A stretch of DNA of 54,373 nt from an uncultured Flavobacteriaceae bacterium (GCA_949372605.1 CASIAE010000010.1:1-54373); one strand, 5' to 3'. Positions 18,042 to 28,431 are shown, counted from the first letter of the stretch. Numbers and translations are program-made. The notes: a model not told the origin generated them from the sequence alone.

Positions 18042-18932
18042 TTATTTTATTTCTTTTTTAAGAAGTAATGCCTGTTTAAAATCAGGTTTAATTTCCAAAG
18101 TCTTTTCCAAATAAATCTTACTTTTTTGCATGGCTTTCTGCTTGATTGAGATTTTAGCCAAATTAAAATAGACCCATTCCAAGGCAATATTGTCAATAAA
18201 ATTATAGTTTTTTAAATAAAACTGAAGTGAAGTAATTCCCAATTCATTATTAATTTCAAAATCAGCGGTAACTCTCCCTAACTCGTAAGCCAAATCTCTT
18301 CTTTCTCGGTTTAGAACAAGTTCCAACTCCTCTTTCAAAATTAATTTTATGGCTTTGGAATAGTTTAATTTTGCCAACACAAGGTCCCCCTCTTTTTCAT
18401 TTAAATAACCCTTTGCCATTAAACCCTCAACAGGATCAAGCTCATAAAGAAGTGCTGCTTTTTCCTTGGCAAACTCCTTGTCTCCTCCGAAAAAATAGGG
18501 GATTTCATAAAAAATTTCAATAGCAGTTCTCAAAAACAAGGAGTTGTTTGGCTGAAGCTCTAATGCTTTCAATAAAGCACTTCTTGTTTTACCCAAATAA
18601 CTAATAGAATTCAACCTAGAAACCTCGAGCGATTTTCTTCCTGCAGCCACAGAAAGTCTAAAGTAGCTGTCTCCTTTTGGAGCATTTAAGACTATTTTTT
18701 CATAAAAACCAATGGCCGTATCCCAATCTTTGTAACAGAAGGCTAAATCTGCAATTTTTCTTTCTAATTTGCTGGTTGAGTTTTTATTTAAACTGTCTTT
18801 TAATTCCTTTAATTTGAGATTATAAACTTTGTCATTTTTAAAATCATATTTAACAAAAGACCTTGATTCTTGTGAGAAAGAAAAAAGAAAGCTTAAAAAA
18901 AAAGTCAGGAAAAATGATTTAAAACTAAGCAT
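18042..18932 (-). CDS. Exported TPR-containing protein of unknown function
   Basis: This 296-residue protein has a signal peptide (residues 1-21, ending SFS) and then mostly helical sequence. TPR-like pairs are visible, such as [20 protein letters not shown] near residue 70 and [16 protein letters not shown]-like sequence near residue 125. A last repeat at the C-terminus reads [20 protein letters not shown]. It is probably periplasmic and mediates protein contacts. Its ATG overlaps the obgE stop by 8 bp, and it ends 2 bp before mpl. The operon suggests expression with growth genes but not a function. Confidence 0.8.
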   Translation of the reverse strand: MLSFKSFFLTFFLSFLFSFSQESRSFVKYDFKNDKVYNLKLKELKDSLNKNSTSKLERKIADLAFCYKDWDTAIGFYEKIVLNAPKGDSYFRLSVAAGRKSLEVSRLNSISYLGKTRSALLKALELQPNNSLFLRTAIEIFYEIPYFFGGDKEFAKEKAALLYELDPVEGLMAKGYLNEKEGDLVLAKLNYSKAIKLILKEELELVLNRERRDLAYELGRVTADFEINNELGITSLQFYLKNYNFIDNIALEWVYFNLAKISIKQKAMQKSKIYLEKTLEIKPDFKQALLLKKEIK

Positions 18933-19935
18933 TAGGCGTATTCAATGTTTTCCAAATTAGATCTTTCAATTGCTCCAATCCAGTTTGCGCTACCCCTGAA
19001 ATCATACAATGAGGAATGCCTTTGAAATTTTCTGCCATTTCTTTAGCATACTCACTTTTAAGCTCTTCATCAAGTAAATCACATTTAGAAAGTGCAACGA
19101 TATAGTCTTTATCTACCAGTTCAGGATTAAAAATTTTAAGCTCATTCATTAGAATATTAAAGGTTTTTTTAACATCTAATGAGTCCGCAGGAATAAGAAA
19201 TAGCAAAACCGAGTTTCGCTCAATGTGACGTAAAAAATAGTGTCCAAGTCCCCTCCCATCAGCAGCACCCTCGATAATCCCTGGTATGTCCGCCATCACA
19301 AAAGACTGAAAATCTCTGTAAGGGACAATTCCTAAGTTCGGCTTTAAAGTGGTGAACTCATAATCTGCAATCTTTGGCTTTGCGCCACTAACGGAAGCCA
19401 ATAGGGTAGATTTTCCTGCATTCGGAAAACCAACCAAACCAACATCTGCGAGTACTTTAAGTTCAAAGGTTACATCAAGCTCTTTTGCCGGTCTGCCGGG
19501 CTGAGCATATCTCGGTGTTTGATTGGTTGGAGATCTAAAATTCCAGTTCCCTAAACCACCCAAACCACCTTCTAAAAGTATGACTTCTTGATCCGCTTCA
19601 ACGATTTCAAAAAGTATTTCGTTTGTTTTTGTGTCTCGAACAATGGTGCCTAATGGAACATTGATGTAAGCATCAATCCCCTGGGCGCCACTGCTTCGGC
19701 TTTTACTTCCATGTCCTCCATGTCCCGCTGTAAAGTGTCTTGAAAACTTAAAGGAATAGAGTGTCCATAAATTGGGATCCGCTTTTACGATCACATGGCC
19801 GCCTCTACCTCCATCTCCTCCATCGGGTCCTCCTTTGGTGATGAATTTTTCACGGTGCAAATGGACAGAGCCTTTGCCTCCGTTTCCAGATTTAACTTTT
19901 AACTTAACATAGTCTACAAAATTCCCTTCTGTCAT
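18925..19935 (-). CDS. obgE: Ribosome-associated GTPase ObgE
   Basis: Obg is an essential GTPase linked to large-subunit assembly and stress signalling. The 336-residue protein has the glycine-rich Obg domain (residues 1-158, with [14 protein letters not shown]). The G domain has the P-loop GFPNAGKST at 169-177, the DIPG motif and SKCD. It ends without a long C-terminal extension, as is usual here. It lies 6 bp after adk. Confidence 0.95.
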   Translation of the reverse strand: MTEGNFVDYVKLKVKSGNGGKGSVHLHREKFITKGGPDGGDGGRGGHVIVKADPNLWTLYSFKFSRHFTAGHGGHGSKSRSSGAQGIDAYINVPLGTIVRDTKTNEILFEIVEADQEVILLEGGLGGLGNWNFRSPTNQTPRYAQPGRPAKELDVTFELKVLADVGLVGFPNAGKSTLLASVSGAKPKIADYEFTTLKPNLGIVPYRDFQSFVMADIPGIIEGAADGRGLGHYFLRHIERNSVLLFLIPADSLDVKKTFNILMNELKIFNPELVDKDYIVALSKCDLLDEELKSEYAKEMAENFKGIPHCMISGVAQTGLEQLKDLIWKTLNTPNA

Positions 19936-19941
19936 CTGTTT

Positions 19942-20517
19942 TTATAAAAAACTATCTATTAGTAACGTTAATCTTCCTGTAATTTCGTCTATACTACCAA
20001 TACCATTAACGCTGTGAAACTTTTCTTGATCTTTGTAAAAATCACGAAGTGGCTCAGTTTTACTGTTATATTCGTCGAAACGATTCCTAATTTTAACCTC
20101 ATCTTGATCGTCCACTCTACCGCTTGTAATTCCACGGCTTAATAGGCGTCCAATTAAAACATCATCTGCTGCTTCGAGGGCAATAGTAGCAATAATTGAC
20201 ATTGATTTTTTTGTAAGAAAATCATCTAAAGCAGTCGCCTGTTTTGTGGTTCTTGGGAAGCCATCAAAAATAAAACCCTTTGCCTCTGGATTAGATTCGA
20301 CCGCATCTTTTAACATTTCTATGGTGACCTGATCTGGAACCAAATCTCCTTGATCCATATAAGATTTAGCTAATTTTCCTAAATCAGTTGCATTGGTTAT
20401 GTGGTGTCTAAATAAATCCCCTGTTGAAATATGAAATAGTTCGTATTTTGATTTCAAAAATTCCGCTTGTGTTCCCTTTCCCGCCCCGGGTTTTCCAAAA
20501 AGTACTAGATTAATCAT
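19942..20517 (-). CDS. adk: Adenylate kinase
   Basis: Adk interconverts ATP, AMP and ADP. The 191-residue protein has the P-loop GKPGAGKGTQ (residues 8-17), the AMP-binding GDLFRHH and DGFPRT segments, and a short LID loop without zinc cysteines. It is therefore the short-type enzyme. It stands alone here: I see no hypoxanthine phosphoribosyltransferase gene or fused domain in the 88-bp gap to purK, although the two are adjacent or fused in some relatives. Confidence 0.95.
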   Translation of the reverse strand: MINLVLFGKPGAGKGTQAEFLKSKYELFHISTGDLFRHHITNATDLGKLAKSYMDQGDLVPDQVTIEMLKDAVESNPEAKGFIFDGFPRTTKQATALDDFLTKKSMSIIATIALEAADDVLIGRLLSRGITSGRVDDQDEVKIRNRFDEYNSKTEPLRDFYKDQEKFHSVNGIGSIDEITGRLTLLIDSFL

Positions 20518-20583
20518 TTAAAAATATTTTACGTAAAGATATCCAAATTGTAATGCTTTCTTCCTTTCCACAAAAGATATGCT

Positions 20584-20591
20584 TATTTTTG
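20584..20591 (+). promoter_or_regulatory. purK promoter -7 element
   Basis: TATTTTTG matches TAnnTTTG and lies 14 bp before the purK ATG. It predicts a very short leader of about 8 nt. The -33 region at the right distance reads only TTC. Confidence 0.4.
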
Positions 20592-20605
20592 CTTAAAACT
20601 ATTTA

Positions 20606-21760
20606 ATGGATTTTTTTTCAACTTCAAAAACAATTGGCATATTAGGCGGGGGACAACTGGGTAAAATGTTGCTCTATTCAACCCGTAAATGGGATATAAA
20701 TACTCATGTATTAGACCCAAGTGATGATGCTCCTGCGAGAATAGCTTGCAATAAATTTATAAAAGGAGATTTGATGGACTACCAAACTGTATATGATTTT
20801 GGTAAAAATTTAGATCTAATTACCATAGAAATAGAAAACGTAAACGTCCAAGCCCTGGAGCAACTAGAAAAAGAGGGAGTCAAAGTCTATCCGCAGCCTC
20901 ATGTCTTGAAAACCATTCAAAACAAATGTTTGCAAAAAAGGTTTTACAATCAAAACAAGGTACCCACTGCACCCTTTGAAGAATTTAATCAGATCGATGA
21001 AGTGAAAGATGCTATCGCAAAAGGGAAGCTCTCATTTCCATTTGTATGGAAATCTGCTTCGATGGGATATGATGGTTATGGCGTAAAGATTGTTCAATCT
21101 AATAAAGACTTTGAAACGCTAGTTGAAGGTGCTTGCTTAATAGAACAAATAGTCAGTTTTACCCATGAACTCGCCGTTATTATTTGTCGAAGTGCTCAAG
21201 GAGAAATTGTCAATTACCCTGTGATCGAATCAGAATTTCACCCCACCTCAAATCAAGTGGAATATGTTTTGTGCCCGGCTAGAATTGATAAAAAACATGC
21301 TGAAAAGGCCATAGAAATTGCAACAAAAGTTTCTGAAGCTTATGATCATATTGGACTCTTGGCAGTTGAACTCTTCCTCACAACAAAAGGAGAAATATTG
21401 ATCAATGAAGTTGCTCCACGACCCCACAATAGTGGACACTTTAGCATTGAAGCTTCCTATACCTGTCAGTTTGAGCAGCACCTTAGGGCTATACTCAATT
21501 TACCCTTGGGTAAAACAGAAAGTAAAACTGCTGTCGTGATGGTTAATCTCGTTGGTGGTGAGGGATATACTGGAGCTGTCCATTACAAAAACATTGACCA
21601 AATCTTAGCAATTGATGGGGTAATTCCTCATATTTACGGTAAGAAAGAAACCCGTCCCTACAGGAAAATGGGGCATGTAACGATCATTCATTCAGAAATT
21701 GAAACAGCTCGAAAAATAGCGGAACAAGTAAAACAAACCTTATCAGTAATCTCAAAATAA
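20606..21760 (+). CDS. purK: 5-(carboxyamino)imidazole ribonucleotide synthase PurK
   Basis: PurK is an ATP-grasp enzyme that carboxylates AIR to N5-CAIR in purine synthesis. The 384-residue protein starts with the typical GILGGGQLGKML glycine loop. ATP-grasp residues are seen in KSASMGYDGYGVK, and the metal-binding EVAPRPHNSGH segment is present. It is followed after 1 bp by purE, so the two steps are coupled in one operon. Confidence 0.95.
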   Translation: MDFFSTSKTIGILGGGQLGKMLLYSTRKWDINTHVLDPSDDAPARIACNKFIKGDLMDYQTVYDFGKNLDLITIEIENVNVQALEQLEKEGVKVYPQPHVLKTIQNKCLQKRFYNQNKVPTAPFEEFNQIDEVKDAIAKGKLSFPFVWKSASMGYDGYGVKIVQSNKDFETLVEGACLIEQIVSFTHELAVIICRSAQGEIVNYPVIESEFHPTSNQVEYVLCPARIDKKHAEKAIEIATKVSEAYDHIGLLAVELFLTTKGEILINEVAPRPHNSGHFSIEASYTCQFEQHLRAILNLPLGKTESKTAVVMVNLVGGEGYTGAVHYKNIDQILAIDGVIPHIYGKKETRPYRKMGHVTIIHSEIETARKIAEQVKQTLSVISK

Positions 21761-21761
21761 T

Positions 21762-22247
21762 ATGGCACAAGTAGCAATAATAATGGGAAGTCAATCGGAT
21801 ATGCCAATCATGCAGGAGGCCATTGACATTCTCAGAGGATTTGACATCGAAATTGAAGTAGACATTGTTTCGGCGCACCGGACTCCACACAAGATGATGA
21901 CTTATGGGGCAGAAGCACACAAAAGAGGGCTCAAAGTAATTATTGCCGGCGCTGGTGGTGCAGCTCATCTTCCAGGAATGATAGCTTCATTGACACCACT
22001 TCCAGTTATAGGAGTACCTGTTAAATCATCCAATTCTATTGACGGATGGGATTCTGTTCTATCCATACTACAAATGCCGGGAGGTGTTCCCGTTGCTACA
22101 GTAGCACTAAACGGCGCAAAAAACGCTGGTATTCTTGCCGCTCAAATCATCGGATGTGCCGACAGTTGTGTCCTTGACAAAGTTGTTCTTTATAAAAAAT
22201 CCTTAGAACAAAAAGTAATTCAAAGTTCAGAAAATTTAAAAAAATAA
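21762..22247 (+). CDS. purE: N5-carboxyaminoimidazole ribonucleotide mutase PurE
   Basis: PurE moves the carboxylate from N5 to C4 of the imidazole ring. The 161-residue protein has the class I features GSQSDMP near the N-terminus, SAHRTPHKM with the catalytic His, and the GGAAHLPGM loop. It is the immediate partner of purK. Confidence 0.95.
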   Translation: MAQVAIIMGSQSDMPIMQEAIDILRGFDIEIEVDIVSAHRTPHKMMTYGAEAHKRGLKVIIAGAGGAAHLPGMIASLTPLPVIGVPVKSSNSIDGWDSVLSILQMPGGVPVATVALNGAKNAGILAAQIIGCADSCVLDKVVLYKKSLEQKVIQSSENLKK

Positions 22248-22249
22248 TA

Positions 22250-24271
22250 TTGAAAAACCCCCTTTTAAGTTCGTTTGAAACTCCTTTTCAAGCTGCTCCT
22301 TTTAGTAAATTTTCTTCGGAACATTTTCTCCCTGCCTTAACTGAAAACATCAAAGATGCCCTGATTGAAATTGATGAGATCACTAATCAAAGTTCAATAG
22401 CAACTTTTGAGAACACTCTTGAAGCAATGGAAAATTGCAGCGATCTTCTCGAAAGAAATAGTGCTTTGTTGTTTAATCTCAATAGTGCTGAAACATCTGA
22501 TGAACTTCAGGCTGTCACACAAGATGCCTCCCAACTAATTACGGAGTTTCAAAATGACATTCGACTTAACAACGCACTTTTCAATAGGATTAAATACATC
22601 TTCGAAAATGAAGACCACCAGAAACTCAATACAGAACAATTAACCCTTTTAGAAAAAGAATACAAGGGATTTGTTCGAAACGGAGCTTTATTATCAAAAT
22701 CGGAAAAAGAAAAATTGCGTGAAATAGATTCCGAAAAAGCAAAGTTAGGACTCACTTTCGGAGAAAATGTTCTGGCAGACAGTCAGGCTTTTGAACTACA
22801 CATATCAGACGAGAGTCAATTGAAGGGTTTGCCTGAATCCGCGAAAGAGATGGCCGCTGAAATGGCGAATTCCAAAAACAAACAGGGATGGATTTTCACT
22901 TTGGACTATCCAAGTTACATTCCTTTTATGACCTATATTGAAAATCGCGAGCTTAGAAAAGGCATGAGTATTGCCTTTGGAAAAAGAGGTTTTCAAGAAA
23001 ACGACTGTAACAATACCGAAGTCATTCTAAAGCTTGTCGGGCTAAGAAATGAACGGGCAAAACTTTTGGGCTATGAATCCCATGCAGCTTTTGTTCTGGA
23101 GGAACGAATGGCACAATCTGAAGAGAAGGTAACTGATTTCCTAGAGGATCTTTACGAAAAAGCACTGCCCAGCGCAACCTTAGAATGGGAAGAAATGAAA
23201 CAGTTTGCAAAAAGCAACCTTCAAATTGATACTATTGAAAAATGGGATACTACTTATATTTCTGAAAAGTTAAAACAAGCGCAGTTAAAGCTTGACGAGC
23301 AAGAACTCAAACCTTATTTTTCTTTGGAAAAAGTACAGTCGGGGCTTTTTGAAATTGTAGCTAGATTGTATGGATTAAGTTTTAAGAAAAACAAAAAACT
23401 TGAGGGGTATCAAAAGGAAGTTGATGTTTATGAAGTGTATAATAAAGAAGGTGAATTCCGCTCCATATTATACACAGACTTTTTCCCAAGACCTGGAAAA
23501 CGAAATGGCGCATGGATGACATCATACCGTTCTCAAAGTAAAAATCAACGTCCACACATTTCTATTGTATGTAACTTTTCTAAACCCACCGCAACACTAC
23601 CTTCCCTATTGACTTTTCAGGAGGTAACTACCCTGTTTCACGAATTTGGGCATGCATTGCACGGAATACTTGCCGACACGGCTTATAGTGGATTGAGTGG
23701 GACAAGCGTTTATTGGGATTTTGTTGAATTACCCAGTCAAATCATGGAAAACTGGTGCTACGAACCAGAAGCCTTAGCATTATTTGCCAAGCACTATCAA
23801 ACGGAAGAAGTGATCCCAATGCATTTGATTGAAAAAATAAAAAAAGCAGCTCATTTTCAGCAAGGGCTTCAAACACTTAGACAATTAGGTTTTAGCTTTT
23901 TAGACCTGTCTTATCACGGGAAACATGCCCTTGAAATCAAGGACATCAAGGAACATGAAACTAAAATATTAAAAAGAATTCAATTTACTTCGGACACTCC
24001 TGAAAACGCATCTAGCACTGCTTTTTCTCATATTTTTCAGGGAGGATATTCCGCAGGTTATTACAGTTATAAATGGGCTGAAGTTCTGGATGCAGATGCT
24101 TTTGAGTTATTCCAAGAAAAAGGAGTTTTTGACAAAGAAACCTCTCAGTCTTTTCTGGAAAACATTCTCTCAAAAGGTGGCACCGAACATCCAATGAAAC
24201 TTTACAAAAGATTTAGAGGAAAAGAGCCTGACCCTAATGCCTTGCTCAGAAGAGCAGGCTTGTCGGATTAA
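22250..24271 (+). CDS. M3-family zinc metallopeptidase (oligopeptidase/dipeptidyl carboxypeptidase type)
   Basis: The 673-residue protein belongs to the M3 thimet-oligopeptidase/Dcp family. The zinc motif HEFGH is at residues 464-468, followed by the second-ligand region WDFVELPSQIMENW. It has no signal peptide and probably degrades short peptides in the cytoplasm. The only start giving the conserved N-terminus NPLLSSFETPFQAAPFSKF is a TTG at 22250, 2 bp after purE; the first ATG in frame would remove about 60 residues. The stop shares TTAA with the rhodanese gene. Confidence 0.9.
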   Translation: MKNPLLSSFETPFQAAPFSKFSSEHFLPALTENIKDALIEIDEITNQSSIATFENTLEAMENCSDLLERNSALLFNLNSAETSDELQAVTQDASQLITEFQNDIRLNNALFNRIKYIFENEDHQKLNTEQLTLLEKEYKGFVRNGALLSKSEKEKLREIDSEKAKLGLTFGENVLADSQAFELHISDESQLKGLPESAKEMAAEMANSKNKQGWIFTLDYPSYIPFMTYIENRELRKGMSIAFGKRGFQENDCNNTEVILKLVGLRNERAKLLGYESHAAFVLEERMAQSEEKVTDFLEDLYEKALPSATLEWEEMKQFAKSNLQIDTIEKWDTTYISEKLKQAQLKLDEQELKPYFSLEKVQSGLFEIVARLYGLSFKKNKKLEGYQKEVDVYEVYNKEGEFRSILYTDFFPRPGKRNGAWMTSYRSQSKNQRPHISIVCNFSKPTATLPSLLTFQEVTTLFHEFGHALHGILADTAYSGLSGTSVYWDFVELPSQIMENWCYEPEALALFAKHYQTEEVIPMHLIEKIKKAAHFQQGLQTLRQLGFSFLDLSYHGKHALEIKDIKEHETKILKRIQFTSDTPENASSTAFSHIFQGGYSAGYYSYKWAEVLDADAFELFQEKGVFDKETSQSFLENILSKGGTEHPMKLYKRFRGKEPDPNALLRRAGLSD

Positions 24272-24615
24272 TTATAAACGCCTGTCCAATTTAGATAGCC
24301 GCCTCTTAGATCGTATATTTTTTTAAACCCTAAGGAATCCATTAAGTGTGAAGCCTTAGCGCTTCTTCGTCCCGATCGGCAATATATCAACAACGTATCC
24401 TCTTTCGAGAGGGAGTTTATTTTGTCTAAAAATTCAATTGATTTGATATTAATATTCTTAGCACCATCAATATGTCCCTCCATAAATTCAACTGGGGTTC
24501 TAACATCTATCAATTGATACCCTTCTTTTAAAAGAATTTCATAAACAGGCTTTTCGACAACATTAACAGATGGTAACTGAACGAACATCCAGAGCATAAT
24601 AATTCTTATAAACAT
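24268..24615 (-). CDS. Rhodanese-like domain protein, exported
   Basis: The 115-residue protein has a short hydrophobic start (residues 1-15) and one rhodanese domain. The active-site loop is CRSGRRSAKA, with the catalytic cysteine in YCRSG, and the conserved LIDVRTPVEF and GHIDGAKNI segments are present. Single-domain rhodaneses carry sulfur as a persulfide, but the partner is not known. The N-terminus suggests export or membrane anchoring. Its stop is shared as TTAA with the M3 peptidase stop. Confidence 0.85.
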   Translation of the reverse strand: MFIRIIMLWMFVQLPSVNVVEKPVYEILLKEGYQLIDVRTPVEFMEGHIDGAKNINIKSIEFLDKINSLSKEDTLLIYCRSGRRSAKASHLMDSLGFKKIYDLRGGYLNWTGVYN

Positions 24616-24645
24616 CTTAACTAATTTTACGGAACAAGGTAATAA

Positions 24646-25461
24646 TTATCCCAATAAAAAATAAAGCAAACACCACAAAACAGGAATGCCCTCTACCCAA
24701 AAGCTACTGTAATACTCTGGTTGATCTTCCTTACTTTTTAATATTAAAACCATTAATCCTAACAAAACAAAAGATTCAATTATAAAAATATCTAAAGGAA
24801 TTTTGATAATAAAAAATGAAATTGACAAGTGAAAAATAATCAAAATAATACCCAATAGCTTTGCGTTTCTGACTCCAAATTTTTGTGGTAAAGTGCTCAA
24901 CTGAAAGTCATCAGAATTTAAATCTCTTATTTCGAAAGGCAAAGTCGCCACCAAAACGAAAATATACCGCTGAAGTGTAGAAAAAAGTAAATTGTCAAGA
25001 TCAACTGTCTCAGAAAATACAAGTGGTAAATAAAAAGTAATAACGAGCCATGCAAGTGCTACTAAATGAATCTTCAATCCTCTTAAAGCACGGAAGTTTT
25101 TTCTTTTTTTTGATAAAGGAATACTGTACAAAAGCACTAAAATTCCAGCCAGAAAAACCAAACCTAATGCAGCATAAGTAAAACTTAAAAGTCCAATAAA
25201 AACAATTAATGATGCAATGATTATTGGAGGGAAAAGGAGAGAAAAGAATTTCGTTTTATTGAATTTGTTTTTTGAATAAAGAGAAAAGAACTTTATGAAG
25301 TTATAACCTAAGAAGGCAACACAAAACACAGTAGAGTAAAACAGTAAGGATAGTGAAATATTAAAGTTAAATGCTGTAATTCGGGTTAATGCAACCACTG
25401 CCAACCCCACATGAAAATTCAACCTCACATAACAGTCGAACAAGCGTATTATTGAATCCAC
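24646..25461 (-). CDS. UbiA-like multipass membrane protein
   Basis: The 271-residue protein has about eight hydrophobic segments. The segment LPFEIRDLNSDDFQLSTLPQKFG resembles the second aspartate-rich loop of UbiA-type prenyltransferases. The first loop, where NxxxDxxxD is expected, reads YNFIKFF and lacks aspartates. It may therefore have lost prenyltransferase activity, or bind a different substrate. The start is a GTG at 25461, because no ATG precedes the conserved N-terminus. A TACTTTTG box lies 4 bp upstream, suggesting a leaderless mRNA. Confidence 0.75.
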   Translation of the reverse strand: MDSIIRLFDCYVRLNFHVGLAVVALTRITAFNFNISLSLLFYSTVFCVAFLGYNFIKFFSLYSKNKFNKTKFFSLLFPPIIIASLIVFIGLLSFTYAALGLVFLAGILVLLYSIPLSKKRKNFRALRGLKIHLVALAWLVITFYLPLVFSETVDLDNLLFSTLQRYIFVLVATLPFEIRDLNSDDFQLSTLPQKFGVRNAKLLGIILIIFHLSISFFIIKIPLDIFIIESFVLLGLMVLILKSKEDQPEYYSSFWVEGIPVLWCLLYFLLG

Positions 25462-25465
25462 CTGA

Positions 25466-25497
25466 CAAAAGTATTCGAAACTGTTAATAAGTCACAA
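25466..25497 (-). promoter_or_regulatory. Promoter of the UbiA-like gene
   Basis: On the minus strand TTG (25495-25497), a 21-bp spacer and TACTTTTG (25466-25473) form a good Bacteroidota promoter. Only four bases separate the box from the GTG start codon, so transcription may begin at the codon itself. Confidence 0.55.
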
Positions 25498-25584
25498 TTT
25501 TGTTCAAAAATAAATAATTATTGATCCGTGCTGAACTTAAAAATCAAAACCCAATCTCGTAATTTTGAAGAAATAACAAATAGT

Positions 25585-28431
25585 ATGAAGAAGGATGAAT
25601 TTGTGTCACGACACATAGGGCCCAACAAGAGTGAAATCCGACAAATTCTCGCAACCTTAGAAGTTGATTCTGTAGCGGAACTTCTTCAACAGACGATTCC
25701 TGAAGAAATACGGCTACAAAATCCGCTGGACTTACCCGAAGGGATAAGTGAGTTTAAATTTTTAAACGAATTGCGTGAAATTTCTGAGAAAAATCAACTT
25801 TTTGATACTTACATTGGCCTAGGTTACCATTCCACAATTACTCCTGCTGTAATCCAAAGGAACATTTTAGAAAACCCAGGATGGTATACTGCATACACTC
25901 CCTATCAAGCTGAAATAGCACAAGGAAGATTGGAAGCTTTGTTTAATTATCAGACCCTCGTTTGTGACCTTACAGGAATGCCACTTTCTAATGCCTCACT
26001 ACTTGATGAAAGTACTGCAGCAGCAGAAGCCATGGCGATGACATTTTCGCTTAGAAGTTTAGACCAAAAAAAAAGAAATACCAATCAGTTTTTTGTTTCG
26101 GATCAAATATTACCCCAAACACTCTCTGTTTTAAAAACACGATCTGAACCCTTAGGGATCGAATTGATCGTGGACGATACAGATGGATTTTATTTTAATA
26201 AAAATTTCTTTGGAGCGATCTTTCAATATCCTGGAAAATCTGGAAATATAATTGATCTTCCGACGGCCATATCAAAAGCTAAAGAGTTTGATCTAAAGAT
26301 AATCGTTGCCGCTGATCTTCTCAGCCTGACGATTCTTGAAGCTCCTGGCAAATACGGTGTTGATGCCGTAATTGGAACCACTCAGCGTTTCGGAATACCT
26401 TTAGGTTATGGCGGCCCCCATGCGGCTTATTTTGCAACCAAATCAGAGTATAAAAGAAACATACCTGGTCGTATTATTGGTCAAACCAAGGATATGGACG
26501 ATTCCATTGCCTTAAGGATGGCGTTGCAAACCAGAGAGCAACACATTAAAAGAGACCGAGCCACTTCAAACATTTGTACCGCGCAAGTACTACTCGCAGT
26601 AATGGCAGGAATGTATGCAGTTTATCATGGCCCCAAGGGGTTAAAAGGAATTGCAATAAACATTCACCTGAATGCAGTAAAACTTGATAAAAAATTAGAG
26701 GAGCTGGGTTTAAAACAATTAAACAAATATTATTTTGACACCCTAAGTGTTCAAGCCGATGCAAAAATTGTTAGGGCCATTGCTGAAAAAGAAAAAGTCA
26801 ATTTCCTTTATTTTGATGAAAACACAATTGGAATTTCAGTCAATGAAACCACAGATGAGTCTTCATTAATGAAAATTCTAAATATTTTTGAGCAGGCTGT
26901 TAAACAAAAAAGTAGCTTGGAAAAAATAGAAGTTGATTCTTTTAGGATTCCAGCTAATCAATCAAGAAAAAGCTCTTTTTTAACACATAAAACATTCAAC
27001 ACTTATAATTCCGAAACAGCATTGATGCGATACATCAAATCTTTGGAAAGAAAAGATTTATCGCTAAACCACTCAATGATCTCTTTAGGATCTTGTACTA
27101 TGAAGCTCAATGCTGCCGCAGAAATGCTTCCTTTGAGTTGGACTAAATGGTCTAATATCCATCCCTTTGTCCCAATAGATCAAGCCGCTGGTTATCAATT
27201 CGTGTTGAAAAGCTTGGAAGCTCAGCTGAATGAAATCACTGGATTTGCAGCCACATCATTACAACCCAATTCTGGAGCTCAGGGAGAATATTCTGGATTG
27301 ATGGTCATACGTGCCTATCACCAGTCAAGAAAAGAACAAAACCGGAACATCTGCCTTATCCCTTCCTCTGCCCACGGAACAAATCCTGCATCAGCCGTTA
27401 TGGCAGGGATGAAAGTCGTGGTTATTAAAACAGATGAAATGGGGAATATAGATTGGCTTGATATTGCCAAAAAGACAGAAGAGCACAAAGACAATCTGGC
27501 TGCATTAATGATCACCTACCCCTCTACTCATGGGGTTTTCGAATCAAACATTAGAGAGATCACAAAAAAAATACATGATTTTGGAGGTCAAGTTTACATG
27601 GATGGTGCAAACATGAACGCCCAAGTTGGCCTCACCAGTCCAGCTATTATAGGAGCAGATGTTTGTCACTTAAATTTACATAAAACATTTGCCATTCCCC
27701 ATGGAGGTGGCGGACCTGGCGTAGGACCTATATGTGTTGCGAAACACCTTGAAGCTTTTCTACCTAACAATCCTTTAATAAAAACAGGCGGAGAAAATGC
27801 TATTTCTTCAATTTCAGGTGCGCCCTGGGGATCAGCACTTGTGTGTCTTATTTCATATGGTTACATAAAAATGCTTGGGGCTAGTGGTCTAAAAAGAGCT
27901 ACTGAAATAGCGATTTTAAATTCAAATTACATTAAAAAAAGGCTTGAAGGTGCCTATGAAATTCTTTTTTCAGGGGAAAATGGTCGAACAGCTCACGAAC
28001 TAATCATTGACTGTAGGCCCTTCAAAAAACAAAATGTTGAAGTTGTGGATATTGCAAAACGCCTTATCGATTATGGATTCCATGCTCCAACGGTTTCTTT
28101 CCCAGTTGCAGGAACGATGATGATCGAACCTACAGAAAGTGAAAACCTGAGTGAAATAGACCGTTTTTGTGATGCCATGATTTCAATCAGAATGGAAATC
28201 GGATCAAATGACGAAGCAGACTTAGCAATGCTTAAAAATGCGCCGCATACGTTAAAAATGGTTACTAATGACCATTGGGATCACCCCTATTCCAGACAAA
28301 AGGCTGCTTTTCCGCTCGAATTTGTTAGAGAAAATAAATTTTGGGCAACTGTGAGAAGAGTGGACGAAGCATTTGGCGATCGTAATTTGATCTGTAGCTG
28401 CGAGCCGATAGAAATATACGTAAGTGCTTGA
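25585..28431 (+). CDS. gcvP: Glycine dehydrogenase (decarboxylating), P-protein of the glycine cleavage system
   Basis: GcvP is the PLP enzyme that decarboxylates glycine and passes the aminomethyl group to the H-protein lipoate. From the ATG at 25585 it is 948 residues, the long fused single-chain form. The PLP lysine is Lys700 in LNLHKTFAIPHGGGGPG. Conserved blocks include the start DEFVSRHIGPN, GSCTMKLNAA, and SSAHGTNPASA. A GTG at 25528 would add 19 residues without family support. The H and T genes are not in the window. Confidence 0.95.
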   Translation: MKKDEFVSRHIGPNKSEIRQILATLEVDSVAELLQQTIPEEIRLQNPLDLPEGISEFKFLNELREISEKNQLFDTYIGLGYHSTITPAVIQRNILENPGWYTAYTPYQAEIAQGRLEALFNYQTLVCDLTGMPLSNASLLDESTAAAEAMAMTFSLRSLDQKKRNTNQFFVSDQILPQTLSVLKTRSEPLGIELIVDDTDGFYFNKNFFGAIFQYPGKSGNIIDLPTAISKAKEFDLKIIVAADLLSLTILEAPGKYGVDAVIGTTQRFGIPLGYGGPHAAYFATKSEYKRNIPGRIIGQTKDMDDSIALRMALQTREQHIKRDRATSNICTAQVLLAVMAGMYAVYHGPKGLKGIAINIHLNAVKLDKKLEELGLKQLNKYYFDTLSVQADAKIVRAIAEKEKVNFLYFDENTIGISVNETTDESSLMKILNIFEQAVKQKSSLEKIEVDSFRIPANQSRKSSFLTHKTFNTYNSETALMRYIKSLERKDLSLNHSMISLGSCTMKLNAAAEMLPLSWTKWSNIHPFVPIDQAAGYQFVLKSLEAQLNEITGFAATSLQPNSGAQGEYSGLMVIRAYHQSRKEQNRNICLIPSSAHGTNPASAVMAGMKVVVIKTDEMGNIDWLDIAKKTEEHKDNLAALMITYPSTHGVFESNIREITKKIHDFGGQVYMDGANMNAQVGLTSPAIIGADVCHLNLHKTFAIPHGGGGPGVGPICVAKHLEAFLPNNPLIKTGGENAISSISGAPWGSALVCLISYGYIKMLGASGLKRATEIAILNSNYIKKRLEGAYEILFSGENGRTAHELIIDCRPFKKQNVEVVDIAKRLIDYGFHAPTVSFPVAGTMMIEPTESENLSEIDRFCDAMISIRMEIGSNDEADLAMLKNAPHTLKMVTNDHWDHPYSRQKAAFPLEFVRENKFWATVRRVDEAFGDRNLICSCEPIEIYVSA

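Noticed and set aside
20518-20605. Missing hypoxanthine phosphoribosyltransferase next to adk
   Set aside because: The gap is too small to have lost it recently here, and the gene may lie elsewhere; not enough evidence for a finding.
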